Below are positions 8,691 through 17,115 of a stretch of 64,000 nucleotides of DNA, piece after piece (position 1 is the first letter of the stretch; every line of letters begins with the position of its first letter). The notes beneath the pieces were generated by a model that did no database searches, was not told the origin of the DNA, and was given only the letters and a program-made list of their open reading frames with translations. The stretch spans positions 62,001 to 126,000 of the forward strand of contig QKMZ01000004.1 of NCBI GenBank assembly GCA_003242885.1. The letters are read 5' to 3'. A program made the position numbers and the translations under genes. This stretch comes from Candidatus Melainabacteria bacterium (GTDB lineage: Bacteria; Cyanobacteriota; Vampirovibrionia; Obscuribacterales; Obscuribacteraceae).

Positions 8691-10697
8691 ATGAGCACAA
8701 ATGAAGAGCATCTGTCGAATGCTGGTAAAGGCCCGCGCAGCACGGATTGTGATGGTCCGTACCTGATCGGCATCACTTCGGTGATGGGTGCCGGCAAATC
8801 GACGCTCGGGAAGACGCTGGCCGCGCTCGGTGTGACTGTGCTTGACACAGACCACATCGCGCACGAGCTGCTCAACTCCCCGAATCCCGCGTATGACCAG
8901 GTTCTCGCTTGCTTCGGCAACGACCTCGTCGACGCTCCTGGCGGTCCCATCAATCGCAAGAAGCTGGCCGCTATCGTATTCGCACAAGACAAACCGGACG
9001 CCCGCAAGCAACTGGAGGCCATTCTCCATCCGGAGATTCGTCGCGCCACTCGCGCCCGGGCCAAGGCTGCCAAAACGCAGAAGGTTGCCGTTCTTGTGCC
9101 ACTGCTCAACGAGTCGAAGCTGACCGGCGACTACCACGAAACGTGGTGCCTGATCATCGACCCGGAGCTGCAAATCAAGCGTATCGTCGCAGACGAAACG
9201 CGCAACGGTATCACCGAGCCGGAAGCTCGCGCACGCATCGCCGTGCAGATGCCGCAAGACCAGAAGGTCGCGCTGGCCGACCGGGTTATCGACAACTCGG
9301 GCACGCTGGACGACCTGCGCACGCAGGCGATCGAGTGCCTGCGATTGGCTACCGAAGCCGATCGTGAGCGCAACGAGAAGTGCAAGGCAAGCGACGATTG
9401 CGGGTGCGGCGATGAGCCGACTCCGGTTCCTACGCCGGTTCCCGCTCCCGAGCCAGAGCCTGCCCCCTCGCCCGAGTCCGAGCCCAATCCCACCCCGGAG
9501 CCAACTCCTGAGCCGCCGGCACCGACGCCCGAGCCCGAACCGCAGCCGCCCACCAAGGATGGCTGTGACAGTGGGATGAGCGACGGTCAGCGCGATGCCG
9601 AATTCCACCGAATTTTGGAAACGTTCGGGAAGATCGGCACCGAGGAAGCGCTTTCGCGCATGGGCAACGTCGGCTCCACGGAGCACAAGGAAGCCGAAGC
9701 GAAGCTGTCGATGACGGTGAGCTCCGGTGGCAAAGCCACGGACGGAAGCGACTGCCCGCCCCGCGAGCACGAACTGACCGTCGACGTGAAGATGTCGGTG
9801 AAGCGCAAGCCGGGCAAGCTGGAGCCGGACGAATGCGGCTGCACATGCCACTGCGGGAAGACCTGCAAGCGCACTTGCGCCTGCAAGCCGGACTGCGGTT
9901 GCGCGTGCAAGAACCCGCCGCCTCCTCCTCCTCCTCCTCCGCCACCACCACCACCGCCGCCGCCGCCGCCCCCACCGCCACCGGGCCCGGACAAGTCAAA
10001 GAGCAAGAAAGGCTTGCTGGCGATACTGGTTTTTATCTTGGCCGTGCTTGCGATCCTCGCAATTGGTAGGCTGTGGCCTGGCAAGGACGGCAGTGAGAAT
10101 GGCGGCGGCACCACAGTGCCTCCCATTATCGGGGCAGAACCGCCGGTGGTGACACCGACGGTTCCTACCGCACCTTGCGCGGTCATCTCGACCAGCACAA
10201 CGAAGACGGAGCCAGTATTCATCGTTCCGCACCTGAATAATTCAGTGCGGTGGCGTGTGTACACGTGGAACGTGGTCACGCATTCGTGCGGCATCACGGT
10301 CAACGGCACTGCAGCCGGCGGTGACCTGATCAATCGCATGGAGTTCAGCTCCAGCCAGCGTTTCCTCTACCAGCTCATCGTCACTACCGACAACGGCGGT
10401 CGCAATATCATCGTCAACCGCTACGAGCCGAACGGCTTTCCGGGAGGTCGGACGATCTACACGGCCAACTCGGCTCTGACGAAAATCGAGCGAATTCGCC
10501 AACTCGATGAGCACCAGCGTCCGATCATCGACGCTGCCTTCAGCTACTCGTCTTCCGGCAAACTCATCCAGGTCGAGATTGTCACCTTGAGCGTCAACAA
10601 CGGCTCAGTGGTGTCGAGACAGACCCTCGGACCAGGCGCTGCAACGGACGACGTGCTGAAGCGGTACTTCCTCCTCTACGGAGAAGTAGCCGGCTGA
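8691..10697 (+). CDS. CoaE-like (dephospho-CoA kinase-like) domain fused to Pro-rich, Cys-rich and transmembrane regions
   Basis: A 668-residue protein with CGGAGA before its ATG. Residues 1-225 match dephospho-CoA kinase: P-loop GAGKST at 33-38, then VLDTDHIAHELL, HPEIRR and an NSGTLDDL end. Residues about 243-287 are a Pro/Glu linker. A cysteine-rich stretch (from about 381, CGCTCHCGKTCKRTCACK) holds about a dozen cysteines, probably metal-binding. A run of about 25 prolines (409-433) leads into a basic stop and one membrane helix (LLAILVFILAVLAILAIG, about 441-461). About 200 residues remain, predicted outside the membrane, with Thr/Ser-rich strands. The kinase would be cytoplasmic. A normal CoaE is about 200 residues and soluble, so this is not simply the housekeeping enzyme. 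Whether the kinase still acts on dephospho-CoA is unknown. Confidence 0.75.
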   Translation: MSTNEEHLSNAGKGPRSTDCDGPYLIGITSVMGAGKSTLGKTLAALGVTVLDTDHIAHELLNSPNPAYDQVLACFGNDLVDAPGGPINRKKLAAIVFAQDKPDARKQLEAILHPEIRRATRARAKAAKTQKVAVLVPLLNESKLTGDYHETWCLIIDPELQIKRIVADETRNGITEPEARARIAVQMPQDQKVALADRVIDNSGTLDDLRTQAIECLRLATEADRERNEKCKASDDCGCGDEPTPVPTPVPAPEPEPAPSPESEPNPTPEPTPEPPAPTPEPEPQPPTKDGCDSGMSDGQRDAEFHRILETFGKIGTEEALSRMGNVGSTEHKEAEAKLSMTVSSGGKATDGSDCPPREHELTVDVKMSVKRKPGKLEPDECGCTCHCGKTCKRTCACKPDCGCACKNPPPPPPPPPPPPPPPPPPPPPPPGPDKSKSKKGLLAILVFILAVLAILAIGRLWPGKDGSENGGGTTVPPIIGAEPPVVTPTVPTAPCAVISTSTTKTEPVFIVPHLNNSVRWRVYTWNVVTHSCGITVNGTAAGGDLINRMEFSSSQRFLYQLIVTTDNGGRNIIVNRYEPNGFPGGRTIYTANSALTKIERIRQLDEHQRPIIDAAFSYSSSGKLIQVEIVTLSVNNGSVVSRQTLGPGAATDDVLKRYFLLYGEVAG

Positions 10698-10722
10698 GCA
10701 GCGGCAGCAATCGCAATCCCGC

Positions 10723-10755
10723 GCGGGACAGGTGGCAATGCGCTGCCTGTCCCGC
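10723..10755 (+). terminator. hairpin after the CoaE-fusion gene
   Basis: GCGGGACAGG (10723-10732) pairs with CCTGTCCCGC (10746-10755). There is only TTT after it, so it is a weak intrinsic terminator or an mRNA 3' stabiliser. Confidence 0.6.
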
Positions 10756-10839
10756 TTTGGGTCCTACTCACATAGCCCACATGGCTCTCATCTCTTCCAA
10801 CATGCGCGTTTAACGCGCGAGGAAAGAAGGAAAATTCAC

Positions 10840-11709
10840 ATGGCCAAAAAGCTCCAGAAGCCTTTCGGCGACCAGTTCACGGTCATGCCGAACGGCACGA
10901 TCAAAGTGGCTCGGCAGTTCCATTCCCCGACCGACGAGTATCACGACGAGAAGCCGTTCGACTACCTCGCCAAGGTCGACCACAGCCTCGCCATCAAGAA
11001 AAAGAAGAAGTACAAGAAGAAGCTCGCCGAGCAGGAAATCGAGCTGAACAAGCTCGTCCGCAAGCTCGAGGAGTCCGGCAAGGCTCTCATCGTCGTCTTC
11101 CAGGGCCGCGACGGCGCCGGCAAGTCCGGTGCGACGTCTCGCATCGTCGAGGCACTCGGCTTCGACATGTCCATCTTCCAGGGCGTGCCGATCAAGAAGC
11201 CGACCGAGGAAGAGCGCGCACACCCGTACCTCTGGCGTTTCTTCCGCAACGACCGCATGCCCGCCAAGGGTCAGATGCGCGTCTTCGACCGCAGCTGGGC
11301 TGAGCGTCTGCTCGTCGAGCGTGTCAAGAAGCTCGCGCCCAAGGAAGCGCTCGACGCCTCCTACAGCGAGATCCGCACCTTCGAGTGGCTGCTCGAACAG
11401 CAGGGCTGCATCGTCGTGAAGTTCTGGCTGGATATCACGAAGGACGAGCAGTGGAAGCGCTTCGAAGACCGCCGCAAGAACAAGGCCTGGAAGTTCACGC
11501 CCGACGACATCGAGGCGCGTGAGCACTGGGACGAGTACACCGTCTGCGCCAACGAGATGTTCCTGCGCACTGGCACGGACTACGCTCCCTGGTACATCAT
11601 CTCCAGCGAGGACAAGCGCTACAGCCGCGTCAGCGTCCTGGAGACGATCAACCACGAGCTGCGCCTGGCGCTCAAGAAGGTCGAGAAAGCGAAGAAGCTG
11701 AAGAAGTAA
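10840..11709 (+). CDS. ppk2: PPK2-family polyphosphate kinase
   Basis: Transfers phosphate between polyphosphate and nucleotides. The 289-residue protein from ATG 10840 (AGGAAAGAAGG upstream) has the family blocks: Walker A GRDGAGKS at 89-96, the lid region with FFRNDRMPAKGQ, Walker B FDRSW at 149-153, and KFWLDITKDEQWKRF, then the APWYIISSEDKRYSRV end. The usual second Ala of GRDAAGK is Gly here. In PPK2 enzymes the class (ADP, AMP or both as acceptor) depends on small differences I cannot resolve by eye. It is in a GC-rich block, after a CoaE-like fusion and before osmC. An in-frame ATG at 10732 lies inside the upstream hairpin and is not the start. Confidence 0.9.
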   Translation: MAKKLQKPFGDQFTVMPNGTIKVARQFHSPTDEYHDEKPFDYLAKVDHSLAIKKKKKYKKKLAEQEIELNKLVRKLEESGKALIVVFQGRDGAGKSGATSRIVEALGFDMSIFQGVPIKKPTEEERAHPYLWRFFRNDRMPAKGQMRVFDRSWAERLLVERVKKLAPKEALDASYSEIRTFEWLLEQQGCIVVKFWLDITKDEQWKRFEDRRKNKAWKFTPDDIEAREHWDEYTVCANEMFLRTGTDYAPWYIISSEDKRYSRVSVLETINHELRLALKKVEKAKKLKK

Positions 11710-11710
11710 G

Positions 11711-11768
11711 TTTGTCCGGACAGCGCATTACCGGTGCAAAAACCGGTTTTGCGCTAAGCCGGGACAAA
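11711..11768 (+). terminator. three-tier nested stem-loop
   Basis: TTTGTCC (11711-11717) pairs with GGACAAA (11762-11768); inside, AGCGCA (11722-11727) pairs with TGCGCT (11750-11755); inside that, two ACCGGT boxes (11730-11735, 11742-11747) pair over a GCAAAA loop. It directly follows the ppk2 stop. Confidence 0.65.
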
Positions 11769-11806
11769 TGCTTCAGCCTGTCAGCTTCATCCTGAAACAC
11801 ACATAC

Positions 11807-11830
11807 GAAGCCCGCATGAGTGTGGGCTTC
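11807..11830 (+). other. hairpin in the osmC leader
   Basis: GAAGCCCGCA and TGTGGGCTTC pair over a TGAG loop. It ends about 10 bases before the osmC ribosome binding site and could control translation or stop readthrough. Confidence 0.5.
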
Positions 11831-11853
11831 CAATCTACCGGGAGAAAAACCCA

Positions 11854-12291
11854 ATGCCTAGCGTAACTGTTAGCAGCGTGGCCGGTAAGAAGTACCAGCA
11901 GAAGATCACCAACGGAACTCATTCCGTAGTCGCTGACGTCTCGACGACGTCGGGTGGCGATGACAGTGGTCTGGACCCGAAGCAGCTTGCTTTGGGCGCG
12001 CTCGGTGCTTGCACTGCCATGACGATCATTTCACGCGCATCGAAGGTCCTGCCCGCCACCAACAAGCCGCGCTGGGACGTCCAGACAGTCAAGGTCACCG
12101 TGACCGAGACCAAGCAGACGGACCCTGCGGACGCAACGAAGAAGATTTCCGTCATCACCGAGGACATCGAGGTGACCGGCAATCTCACGCAGCAGGAGCT
12201 GGACGACATCAAGGCCACTGCCAAGCAGTGTCCGGTTTATCAGCTCTTTGTCGGCGACAAGCAGATCGACTGCGTCGTGACGAAGAAGTAA
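11854..12291 (+). CDS. OsmC/Ohr-family protein
   Basis: A 145-residue protein, full length for the OsmC family of thiol-dependent peroxidases that reduce organic hydroperoxides. The two redox cysteines are present: Cys53 in LGACTAM and Cys126 in KQCPVYQL. The fold pattern (N-terminal strands, long central helix with the first cysteine) is complete. GGGAGA precedes the ATG. It could be OsmC proper, Ohr or the YhfA-like branch. Together with PPK2 upstream it suggests a stress-related block. Confidence 0.85.
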   Translation: MPSVTVSSVAGKKYQQKITNGTHSVVADVSTTSGGDDSGLDPKQLALGALGACTAMTIISRASKVLPATNKPRWDVQTVKVTVTETKQTDPADATKKISVITEDIEVTGNLTQQELDDIKATAKQCPVYQLFVGDKQIDCVVTKK

Positions 12292-12324
12292 TCGACTGCG
12301 TTTCAAACACGCAAGCGATTCATG

Positions 12325-12379
12325 AGCTGGAGCGGAGGTGCAAGTCGACGGTTACGTCGGTTTGAATCTCCGCCCAGCT
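12325..12379 (+). terminator. nested stem-loop after osmC
   Basis: AGCTGG (12325-12330) pairs with CCAGCT (12374-12379) and GCGGAG (12332-12337) with CTCCGC (12368-12373), with one bulged A; an inner hairpin CGACG-GTTA-CGTCG (12346-12359) sits in the loop. No T run of note follows. Confidence 0.6.
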
Positions 12380-12622
12380 TTGCCTGCGCGAAATTCAAGC
12401 GGCGTACAAGCGTGAGGCACGACTGACGCCGCCTTCCTGAGCGCTCATGTAAGCGACGACTACAGGTTGTGTGCAATGACGAATTTTTTGCTGACGTCTG
12501 AGGAGGACAGCAATCTCCTCTCGTTTGTAAGTGCTAGCTCTCCGTGACGATGCTGCCGTATGCCTGCACCACTCGTGGTGCGGTCGATAGAGCAGCGAGC
12601 GGGGAGCGGCAAGGAAAAAAAC

Positions 12623-13942
12623 ATGACGCCCTCCAACAACAACAACAAAGATCTGACCGCCTACGCAAGGCGGCTGATCGTTCTGTTTGGGTTGGTCTAC
12701 TTCTGCCAGGGCTTCGCACAACACGTCGGACTCGTCTCTCAGCCTCTGCAGTTCTTCTTCAAGCAGGCTCTGGGACTGAATCCGGCGCAGGTGACCGAAT
12801 ACCTGGCCGTTCTCACTATTCCGTGGACGATCAAACCGCTCTACGGGCTGGTGAGTGACTTCATCCCCCTCTTTGGCTATCGGCGCAAAACGTGGCTTTT
12901 GGTCACGAATGCGCTGGCAGCTTCCGGCTTCCTCTGGATGTTCGGACTGGATAACCCGGCGACAATTGTCACGGCGCTGATGCTCACCGCATTCGGCACC
13001 GCCGCCTCCGACGTCATCATAGACGCGGTCATGGTGGAAAACGGCAAGAAGACCGGCATGACAGCCAAATTCCAGAGCGTCCAGTGGCTTTGGATCAATA
13101 TCGCCTCGGTCGGCACATCGCTTCTCGGTGGCTGGCTGTGCACCATGTTTGAGCCGGGAACGGCTCTGCATGTGGCAGCGATGATTACTCTTTGCGCGCC
13201 GCTTTCCGTCATGGCAGCTAGCTGGTTCATCGTCCGCGAGGAGAAGAGCTCAGTTAACGTGGCGGAAATGAAAGCGACGACGAAGAGCCTCTTCGCCGGC
13301 TTCCGTTCCAAGACGCTGTGGGCGGTTATCGCCTTCCTGGCGTTCTGGTATTTCAGCCCGAGCTTCGGCAGCCCCTGGTATTACCACCAGACGGACACGC
13401 TGCACTTCTCCCAGGCCTTCATCGGCATTCTGGGTGCAGTCGGCTCTGCCGGTCAGGTTATTGGCGCCCTTCTCTATGGTCGCTATTTCGCCAAGCGCAC
13501 CCTGAAACAGCAGCTTGCGTTCAGCATCGTCACCGGCACGATCGGTACGCTTGCCTATCTGACGCTGCTCACTCCGGGTGCTTACAGCCAGGCTATCGCC
13601 ATCGGCATCAACCTCGTGTTCGGTGCTGCTGCAATGATCGCCACGCTGTCGACCTTGACTCTGGCTGCTCAGGCTTGCCCGCCCAAAGCTGAAGGCTTCA
13701 CCTTCGCCGCGTTGATGTCCGTTACCAATGGCTTCACCCAGATTTCCGCCATCATCGGTGCGCGACTGTACGTGGATGTTTTCCACTCACTGACGCCGCT
13801 CATCTTCATCTCGGCGGGATTCACGTTCGCTTGCTTCCTGCTGCTGCCCATCTTGAGCGGCGTGCCGGAAGCCAACAACGACGACGATGCGCAGGGCCCA
13901 CCAACCGGTCCGGCTGGTCCAACTGACGGGGATAAGAAGTAA
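12623..13942 (+). CDS. MFS-type transporter, BT1 (folate-biopterin) family
   Basis: A 439-residue integral membrane protein. The ATG at 12623 has AAGGA about 8 bases upstream. The N-terminal part (YFCQGFAQHVGLVSQPLQFF, then PWTIKPLYGLVSDFIPL and a basic YRRKTW loop) matches the BT1 family of folate and pteridine transporters, and DVIIDAVMVENGKK is the conserved motif of the fourth segment. About twelve hydrophobic segments follow with a central loop near residue 205. The C-terminus is hydrophilic. Substrate not readable; BT1 proteins in bacteria are mostly uncharacterised. A terminator hairpin follows. Confidence 0.8.
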   Translation: MTPSNNNNKDLTAYARRLIVLFGLVYFCQGFAQHVGLVSQPLQFFFKQALGLNPAQVTEYLAVLTIPWTIKPLYGLVSDFIPLFGYRRKTWLLVTNALAASGFLWMFGLDNPATIVTALMLTAFGTAASDVIIDAVMVENGKKTGMTAKFQSVQWLWINIASVGTSLLGGWLCTMFEPGTALHVAAMITLCAPLSVMAASWFIVREEKSSVNVAEMKATTKSLFAGFRSKTLWAVIAFLAFWYFSPSFGSPWYYHQTDTLHFSQAFIGILGAVGSAGQVIGALLYGRYFAKRTLKQQLAFSIVTGTIGTLAYLTLLTPGAYSQAIAIGINLVFGAAAMIATLSTLTLAAQACPPKAEGFTFAALMSVTNGFTQISAIIGARLYVDVFHSLTPLIFISAGFTFACFLLLPILSGVPEANNDDDAQGPPTGPAGPTDGDKK

Positions 13943-14016
13943 CCAACTGCTGAGAGAAGCGATGGCAATCATGCTGTCGCTTCCACTCAGTTACCGGGAA
14001 ACCGGCTCGCGGTGGG

Positions 14017-14060
14017 GAGAAAGGGGAAAGTTAGCTCTTTCCCTTTTCTCTTCCATCGCT
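14017..14060 (+). terminator. terminator of the BT1-family transporter gene
   Basis: GAGAAAGGGGAAAG (14017-14030) pairs with CTTTCCCTTTTCTC (14037-14050) over a TTAGCT loop; T-rich DNA follows within 10 bases. Confidence 0.75.
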
Positions 14061-14265
14061 TTTTTGGATCGTCCATACTACCTGTTTTAGTATTTCAATT
14101 CCAAGAACTAAAACTGCAGAGTCCGGCATTTGCGACGGACTCCATCAGTTTTAGTTGCTGTAACGCACTGCCACGGGCAACCGTTCGAAGGCAGTTGAGC
14201 AATTGCTCCAACGTATTCGAAACGGCTGCCCGTGCAGCTTGCGTATAGTGCTCGACAGCGACGAC

Positions 14266-14385
14266 TTACGCGCTGCGCGCAAGACGGTCGCGCACGAATC
14301 GAATCACCAAGAGCGCGGGAAACGTCACGAGAGACGCATAACCGGCTGCTTGAGCGACGAGATTGAGAACGAGATCGAGGGTCAT
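14266..14385 (-). CDS. small membrane protein, 39 residues
   Basis: An ATG at 14385 preceded by a strong AGGAG with a 5-base spacer opens a 39-residue frame: TLDLVLNLVAQAAGYASLVT then FPALLVIRFVRDRLARSA. It is one long hydrophobic helix with a basic end, inner-side by the positive-inside rule. It lies 34 bases downstream of the gene at 14420-15040 on the same strand and is probably its operon partner. No family recognised. Confidence 0.6.
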   Translation of the reverse strand: MTLDLVLNLVAQAAGYASLVTFPALLVIRFVRDRLARSA

Positions 14386-14419
14386 TTTCAACTCCTGGTT
14401 GCAAACGTCAGGGCGGCAG

Positions 14420-15040
14420 TTATGAGTCCTGCCGCCGGGATTTGAGCGCGCCCACATCAAGGCTCACCTTCTTGGCCGTCTTTGTATCGACAACGCCGAG
14501 AAGCTGTGCTTGCAGGATGTATAGGACCGCTTCCATTTCGCTGCGCGCGATGTGATAGCTGTCCGAAACAAAGCTGAAGCAGACCGTGATTTTGTGACCG
14601 CGCAACTTGCGAACTTCGTAGTCCGACAGTTTGCGACCGAAAGCGCGCACGTCGAAATACGTGTCCGGGTTGCCCGCAAGAAAGTGATCTTCGTCCTGGC
14701 GCACCAGATAATGCAATTCGCTGCCGTTGACGGGAGCGTCCGTACTGGAGCGCAAGTCGATGACGATCTTGCGGGTGTACATGCTGCCACCATCGACGAT
14801 ACCGTTGACACGGGCGCCGAGGATTTCGCACATACGTTCGATGTCCTTCCGCATGACGTAGAAGGACTGGCTTTCGAGAGCGAACATGGCGTGAATGCCA
14901 TGCCTTTTCAGTTTTTCCGCCTCGTGGCGGTAGAACTTCCGGCTGAACCAGGCCACCTCGAAAACCTGCGTCTCACTCTCGTAATCCGCGGGCGTCGGTG
15001 CCAACTGTTTCAAAACCGGAAACGTCACTAAATCTCCCAT
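14420..15040 (-). CDS. unknown protein with an internal duplication
   Basis: A 206-residue soluble protein from ATG 15040 (GAGGGAGA six bases upstream; a TTG two codons earlier is not preferred). It contains two related halves of about 60 residues: the first has FSRKFYRHEAEKLKRHGI, SQSFYVMRKDIERMCEI, NGIVD, and the second FGRKLSDYEVRKLRGHKI, SDSYHIARSEMEAVLYI, LGVVD. Each looks like strand-helix-strand-helix. I do not recognise the domain. It is followed by a small membrane protein gene and preceded on the same strand by a run of membrane-anchored unknowns. Confidence 0.65.
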   Translation of the reverse strand: MGDLVTFPVLKQLAPTPADYESETQVFEVAWFSRKFYRHEAEKLKRHGIHAMFALESQSFYVMRKDIERMCEILGARVNGIVDGGSMYTRKIVIDLRSSTDAPVNGSELHYLVRQDEDHFLAGNPDTYFDVRAFGRKLSDYEVRKLRGHKITVCFSFVSDSYHIARSEMEAVLYILQAQLLGVVDTKTAKKVSLDVGALKSRRQDS

Positions 15041-15167
15041 GGACAATCTCCCTCTGGGATTTGAGTGATTTCTTCGGCAGGCGCAGTAAGAGATCCAGGC
15101 TGAAGCACTCGGTGTTTTAACTCGAGCACATTTCGCCTGAATCCGTCACATGTCCCGCGATGTCAGG

Positions 15168-15785
15168 CTACTGCGAATCCTGAGCAGCCTTGCAGTCCTT
15201 TTCGAGAGATTCAAACCATCCCAGCGCCGCTTCCAACAAACCCGTCGAGGTGAACTCCTGAGCACCCATGCCGATGCCGCAACCGCGAGAAGCGAACATG
15301 TAGGAAATTTCCGGACCGGACTTCTTCTGCGGCTGATTGACGTCGAACGCCTCGATAATCACGGTGTAGATAGTTTCCTGCACCACCACATCCTGAGCGA
15401 GCGGCTCGATAATCAACCGCGCCTTCAAGCACGCATCGACCGAGTAGCACTTGGCGATGATGATCCCGGTTCCCTCTTCGAAGGCATCGATAACCTCTTC
15501 GAGAGGGGCATCGGCTGACTTCTGTTTGAACAAAACGAGGTTGCCGGCGTCGATGCGAGTGTAAGGCTTGGGCTCCTCGGCAACTGCTTCGTCTTCGTCG
15601 GAGGCTGTGGCCACATTGTCGCTCACAAGCGCATCCGGCGAGACGACCGGTGGCTTCACCTCGACCTGTTCGGTCTGAGAATTGTCGGCAAAATGAGCAA
15701 TTGCCACACCCCCAACGACCATTGCAAAGACGGCTAGAAAGAGCGCGATCATCGCGCCCCTCTTTGAATTCTTTCCTTCCGGCAT
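15168..15785 (-). CDS. membrane-anchored hypothetical protein
   Basis: A 205-residue protein. A basic start is followed by one hydrophobic segment (AMIALFLAVFAMVVGGVAIA, residues 11-30), then an acidic linker (about 45-75) and a globular domain of about 125 residues with four cysteines. The layout predicts a type II membrane protein with its domain outside the cytoplasm, and paired cysteines could form disulfides. AAGGA precedes the ATG. No family recognised. Confidence 0.65.
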   Translation of the reverse strand: MPEGKNSKRGAMIALFLAVFAMVVGGVAIAHFADNSQTEQVEVKPPVVSPDALVSDNVATASDEDEAVAEEPKPYTRIDAGNLVLFKQKSADAPLEEVIDAFEEGTGIIIAKCYSVDACLKARLIIEPLAQDVVVQETIYTVIIEAFDVNQPQKKSGPEISYMFASRGCGIGMGAQEFTSTGLLEAALGWFESLEKDCKAAQDSQ

Positions 15786-15818
15786 CAGCTAAATCCTTCT
15801 GTGATGCAGATTTCTTTA

Positions 15819-15883
15819 GTCCGGAGGCGTACTTCCGTACTGCCGGACAGTTGGTTGGGGGTCGCGCCGAAGCGCGCCCTCCC
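15819..15883 (-). terminator. two hairpins between minus-strand genes
   Basis: GTCCGG (15819-15824) pairs with CCGGAC (15843-15848) around an inner GTAC-TTCC-GTAC; next to it GGGGGTCGCGC (15857-15867) pairs with GCGCGCCCTCC over CGAA. They lie between the gene ending at 15891 and the start of the one at 15785. Confidence 0.55.
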
Positions 15884-15890
15884 TTCTTGT

Positions 15891-16226
15891 TCAGTCGTCG
15901 TCGCGGTAGTAGCGACGTCCGTACTTGTCCTCGTCCGGGTCGTAGCTCGGGTCGTAACCCGGCTCACCAGGTCCCGGCACGTGGGCGAAGACCGGACCAA
16001 GCTTAGCGAGTGCGACTTCATCGGCGCGACGCTTGTCCTCAGCAGCTTTCCGGCGGTCTTGGCGCACGAAGATGAACATGCAGACGACCGCGGACACTAT
16101 GAAGCCTATGAGGCCGACCACAGTACCGGTGAAAAGAGGCTGTCCGCTCAGATACTCGATAGCAATCGCGACCACCACCCAGGCGACAGCCAGGGCAGCA
16201 ACAATCACAGAACGTTTATCATTCAT
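15891..16226 (-). CDS. small protein with two membrane segments
   Basis: A 111-residue protein from ATG 16226 with GGAGAAAATCC upstream. Two hydrophobic segments (IVAALAVAWVVVAIAIEYL and GTVVGLIGFIVSAVVCMFIF) are followed by a charged helix and an acidic, Tyr-rich tail (DPSYDPDEDKYGRRYY). It starts 13 bases after the stop of the PlsC-like gene and is likely in its operon. Unknown family. Confidence 0.65.
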   Translation of the reverse strand: MNDKRSVIVAALAVAWVVVAIAIEYLSGQPLFTGTVVGLIGFIVSAVVCMFIFVRQDRRKAAEDKRRADEVALAKLGPVFAHVPGPGEPGYDPSYDPDEDKYGRRYYRDDD

Positions 16227-16239
16227 GGATTTTCTCCAT

Positions 16240-17115
16240 TTAGGCAGGGCCGGCATCATGAGCGCGATTCCAGCGCTCAAGAAGTCCCTGCCAAGTTGGC
16301 GCAAGATCCGCAGGCAAGAGTCGGGCAATCGACAAACCCACCTGCAAATCGCTCAGCTCCGGGCTTTTCGCCCAGGCAATCGGGGCGTCGAATTCGACGT
16401 GCCACTGCCCCTGGTGATACCAGACCGCACAGGGGACAACAGGAACTCCGAGAGCGCGGACAAATTGCCCAGCGCCCGGACGCACCTTCTCGAAAGTTAT
16501 GCTCGCCAGTCCTTCCGGAAAGACGAGAGAGGGACGCGCTGTGGCTACCCGCCTCCAGGTGCGCAACTGGTCGATCGAGACGTTGGAATTGCCGAGCGGA
16601 ATGCGCAGCACATTGTGCTGCCACCTCTCGAGCACCCACATCACTATCGAGCGTACCCACCGAGCGACGAAGAAACGCTTGTTCTTCTTCGTGTCGGCGC
16701 GTTGACCGACGACCATTGCCAGGTCATCGACAACATCGGCTCGCCGCCGCTTCAGGGCTGCGAGCACAGCGGCAGTAACAAAGGGCGTCCAGGCACCGTG
16801 GAAGTGATTGACGACAAGAACGAACGAGCCCTTTTCAGGAATCAGTTCTTCGCCGCCTGCATCCACTTTTCCAAAAAGAGCCTCGAACACACTCGCCAGG
16901 AAAGCGAGGCTCCGACGGCAGACTGTGGCGGACAGAAGACAGACGATGAACGCCGTCTTCTTGAGGAAACTAGCGCTTACGTAGGCGGATACGGACGGGG
17001 CGCTTGCCGTATGGCTCGCCGCCGTTGCCGCAGTCGCATCGACCGTTGCGCTGGCATTCAGCTCGCTGGCAACGGGGGATAGAGGCAAGGTCTTCATCGG
17101 TTGCGTCATTTGCAT
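16240..17115 (-). CDS. lysophospholipid acyltransferase-like protein (PlsC superfamily)
   Basis: A 291-residue protein. Motifs of glycerol-phosphate acyltransferases are visible: SFVLVVNHFHGAW in the place of motif I, LVFPEGLAS for motif III, and a hydrophobic GVPVVPCAVWY for motif IV. The expected HX4D of motif I reads HFHGAW, so the catalytic Asp is not in place. It may be a divergent acyltransferase or an inactive relative. ATG 17115 has AAGAAGG upstream, but the first 45 residues are Ala/Ser-rich and overlap another reading frame, so translation may begin further in. Confidence 0.7.
   Translation of the reverse strand: MQMTQPMKTLPLSPVASELNASATVDATAATAASHTASAPSVSAYVSASFLKKTAFIVCLLSATVCRRSLAFLASVFEALFGKVDAGGEELIPEKGSFVLVVNHFHGAWTPFVTAAVLAALKRRRADVVDDLAMVVGQRADTKKNKRFFVARWVRSIVMWVLERWQHNVLRIPLGNSNVSIDQLRTWRRVATARPSLVFPEGLASITFEKVRPGAGQFVRALGVPVVPCAVWYHQGQWHVEFDAPIAWAKSPELSDLQVGLSIARLLPADLAPTWQGLLERWNRAHDAGPA

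Noticed and set aside
8664-9851. Long minus-strand frame of 395 codons
   Set aside because: Antisense shadow of the CoaE-fusion gene caused by high GC at third positions; composition is His/Arg/Leu-rich.
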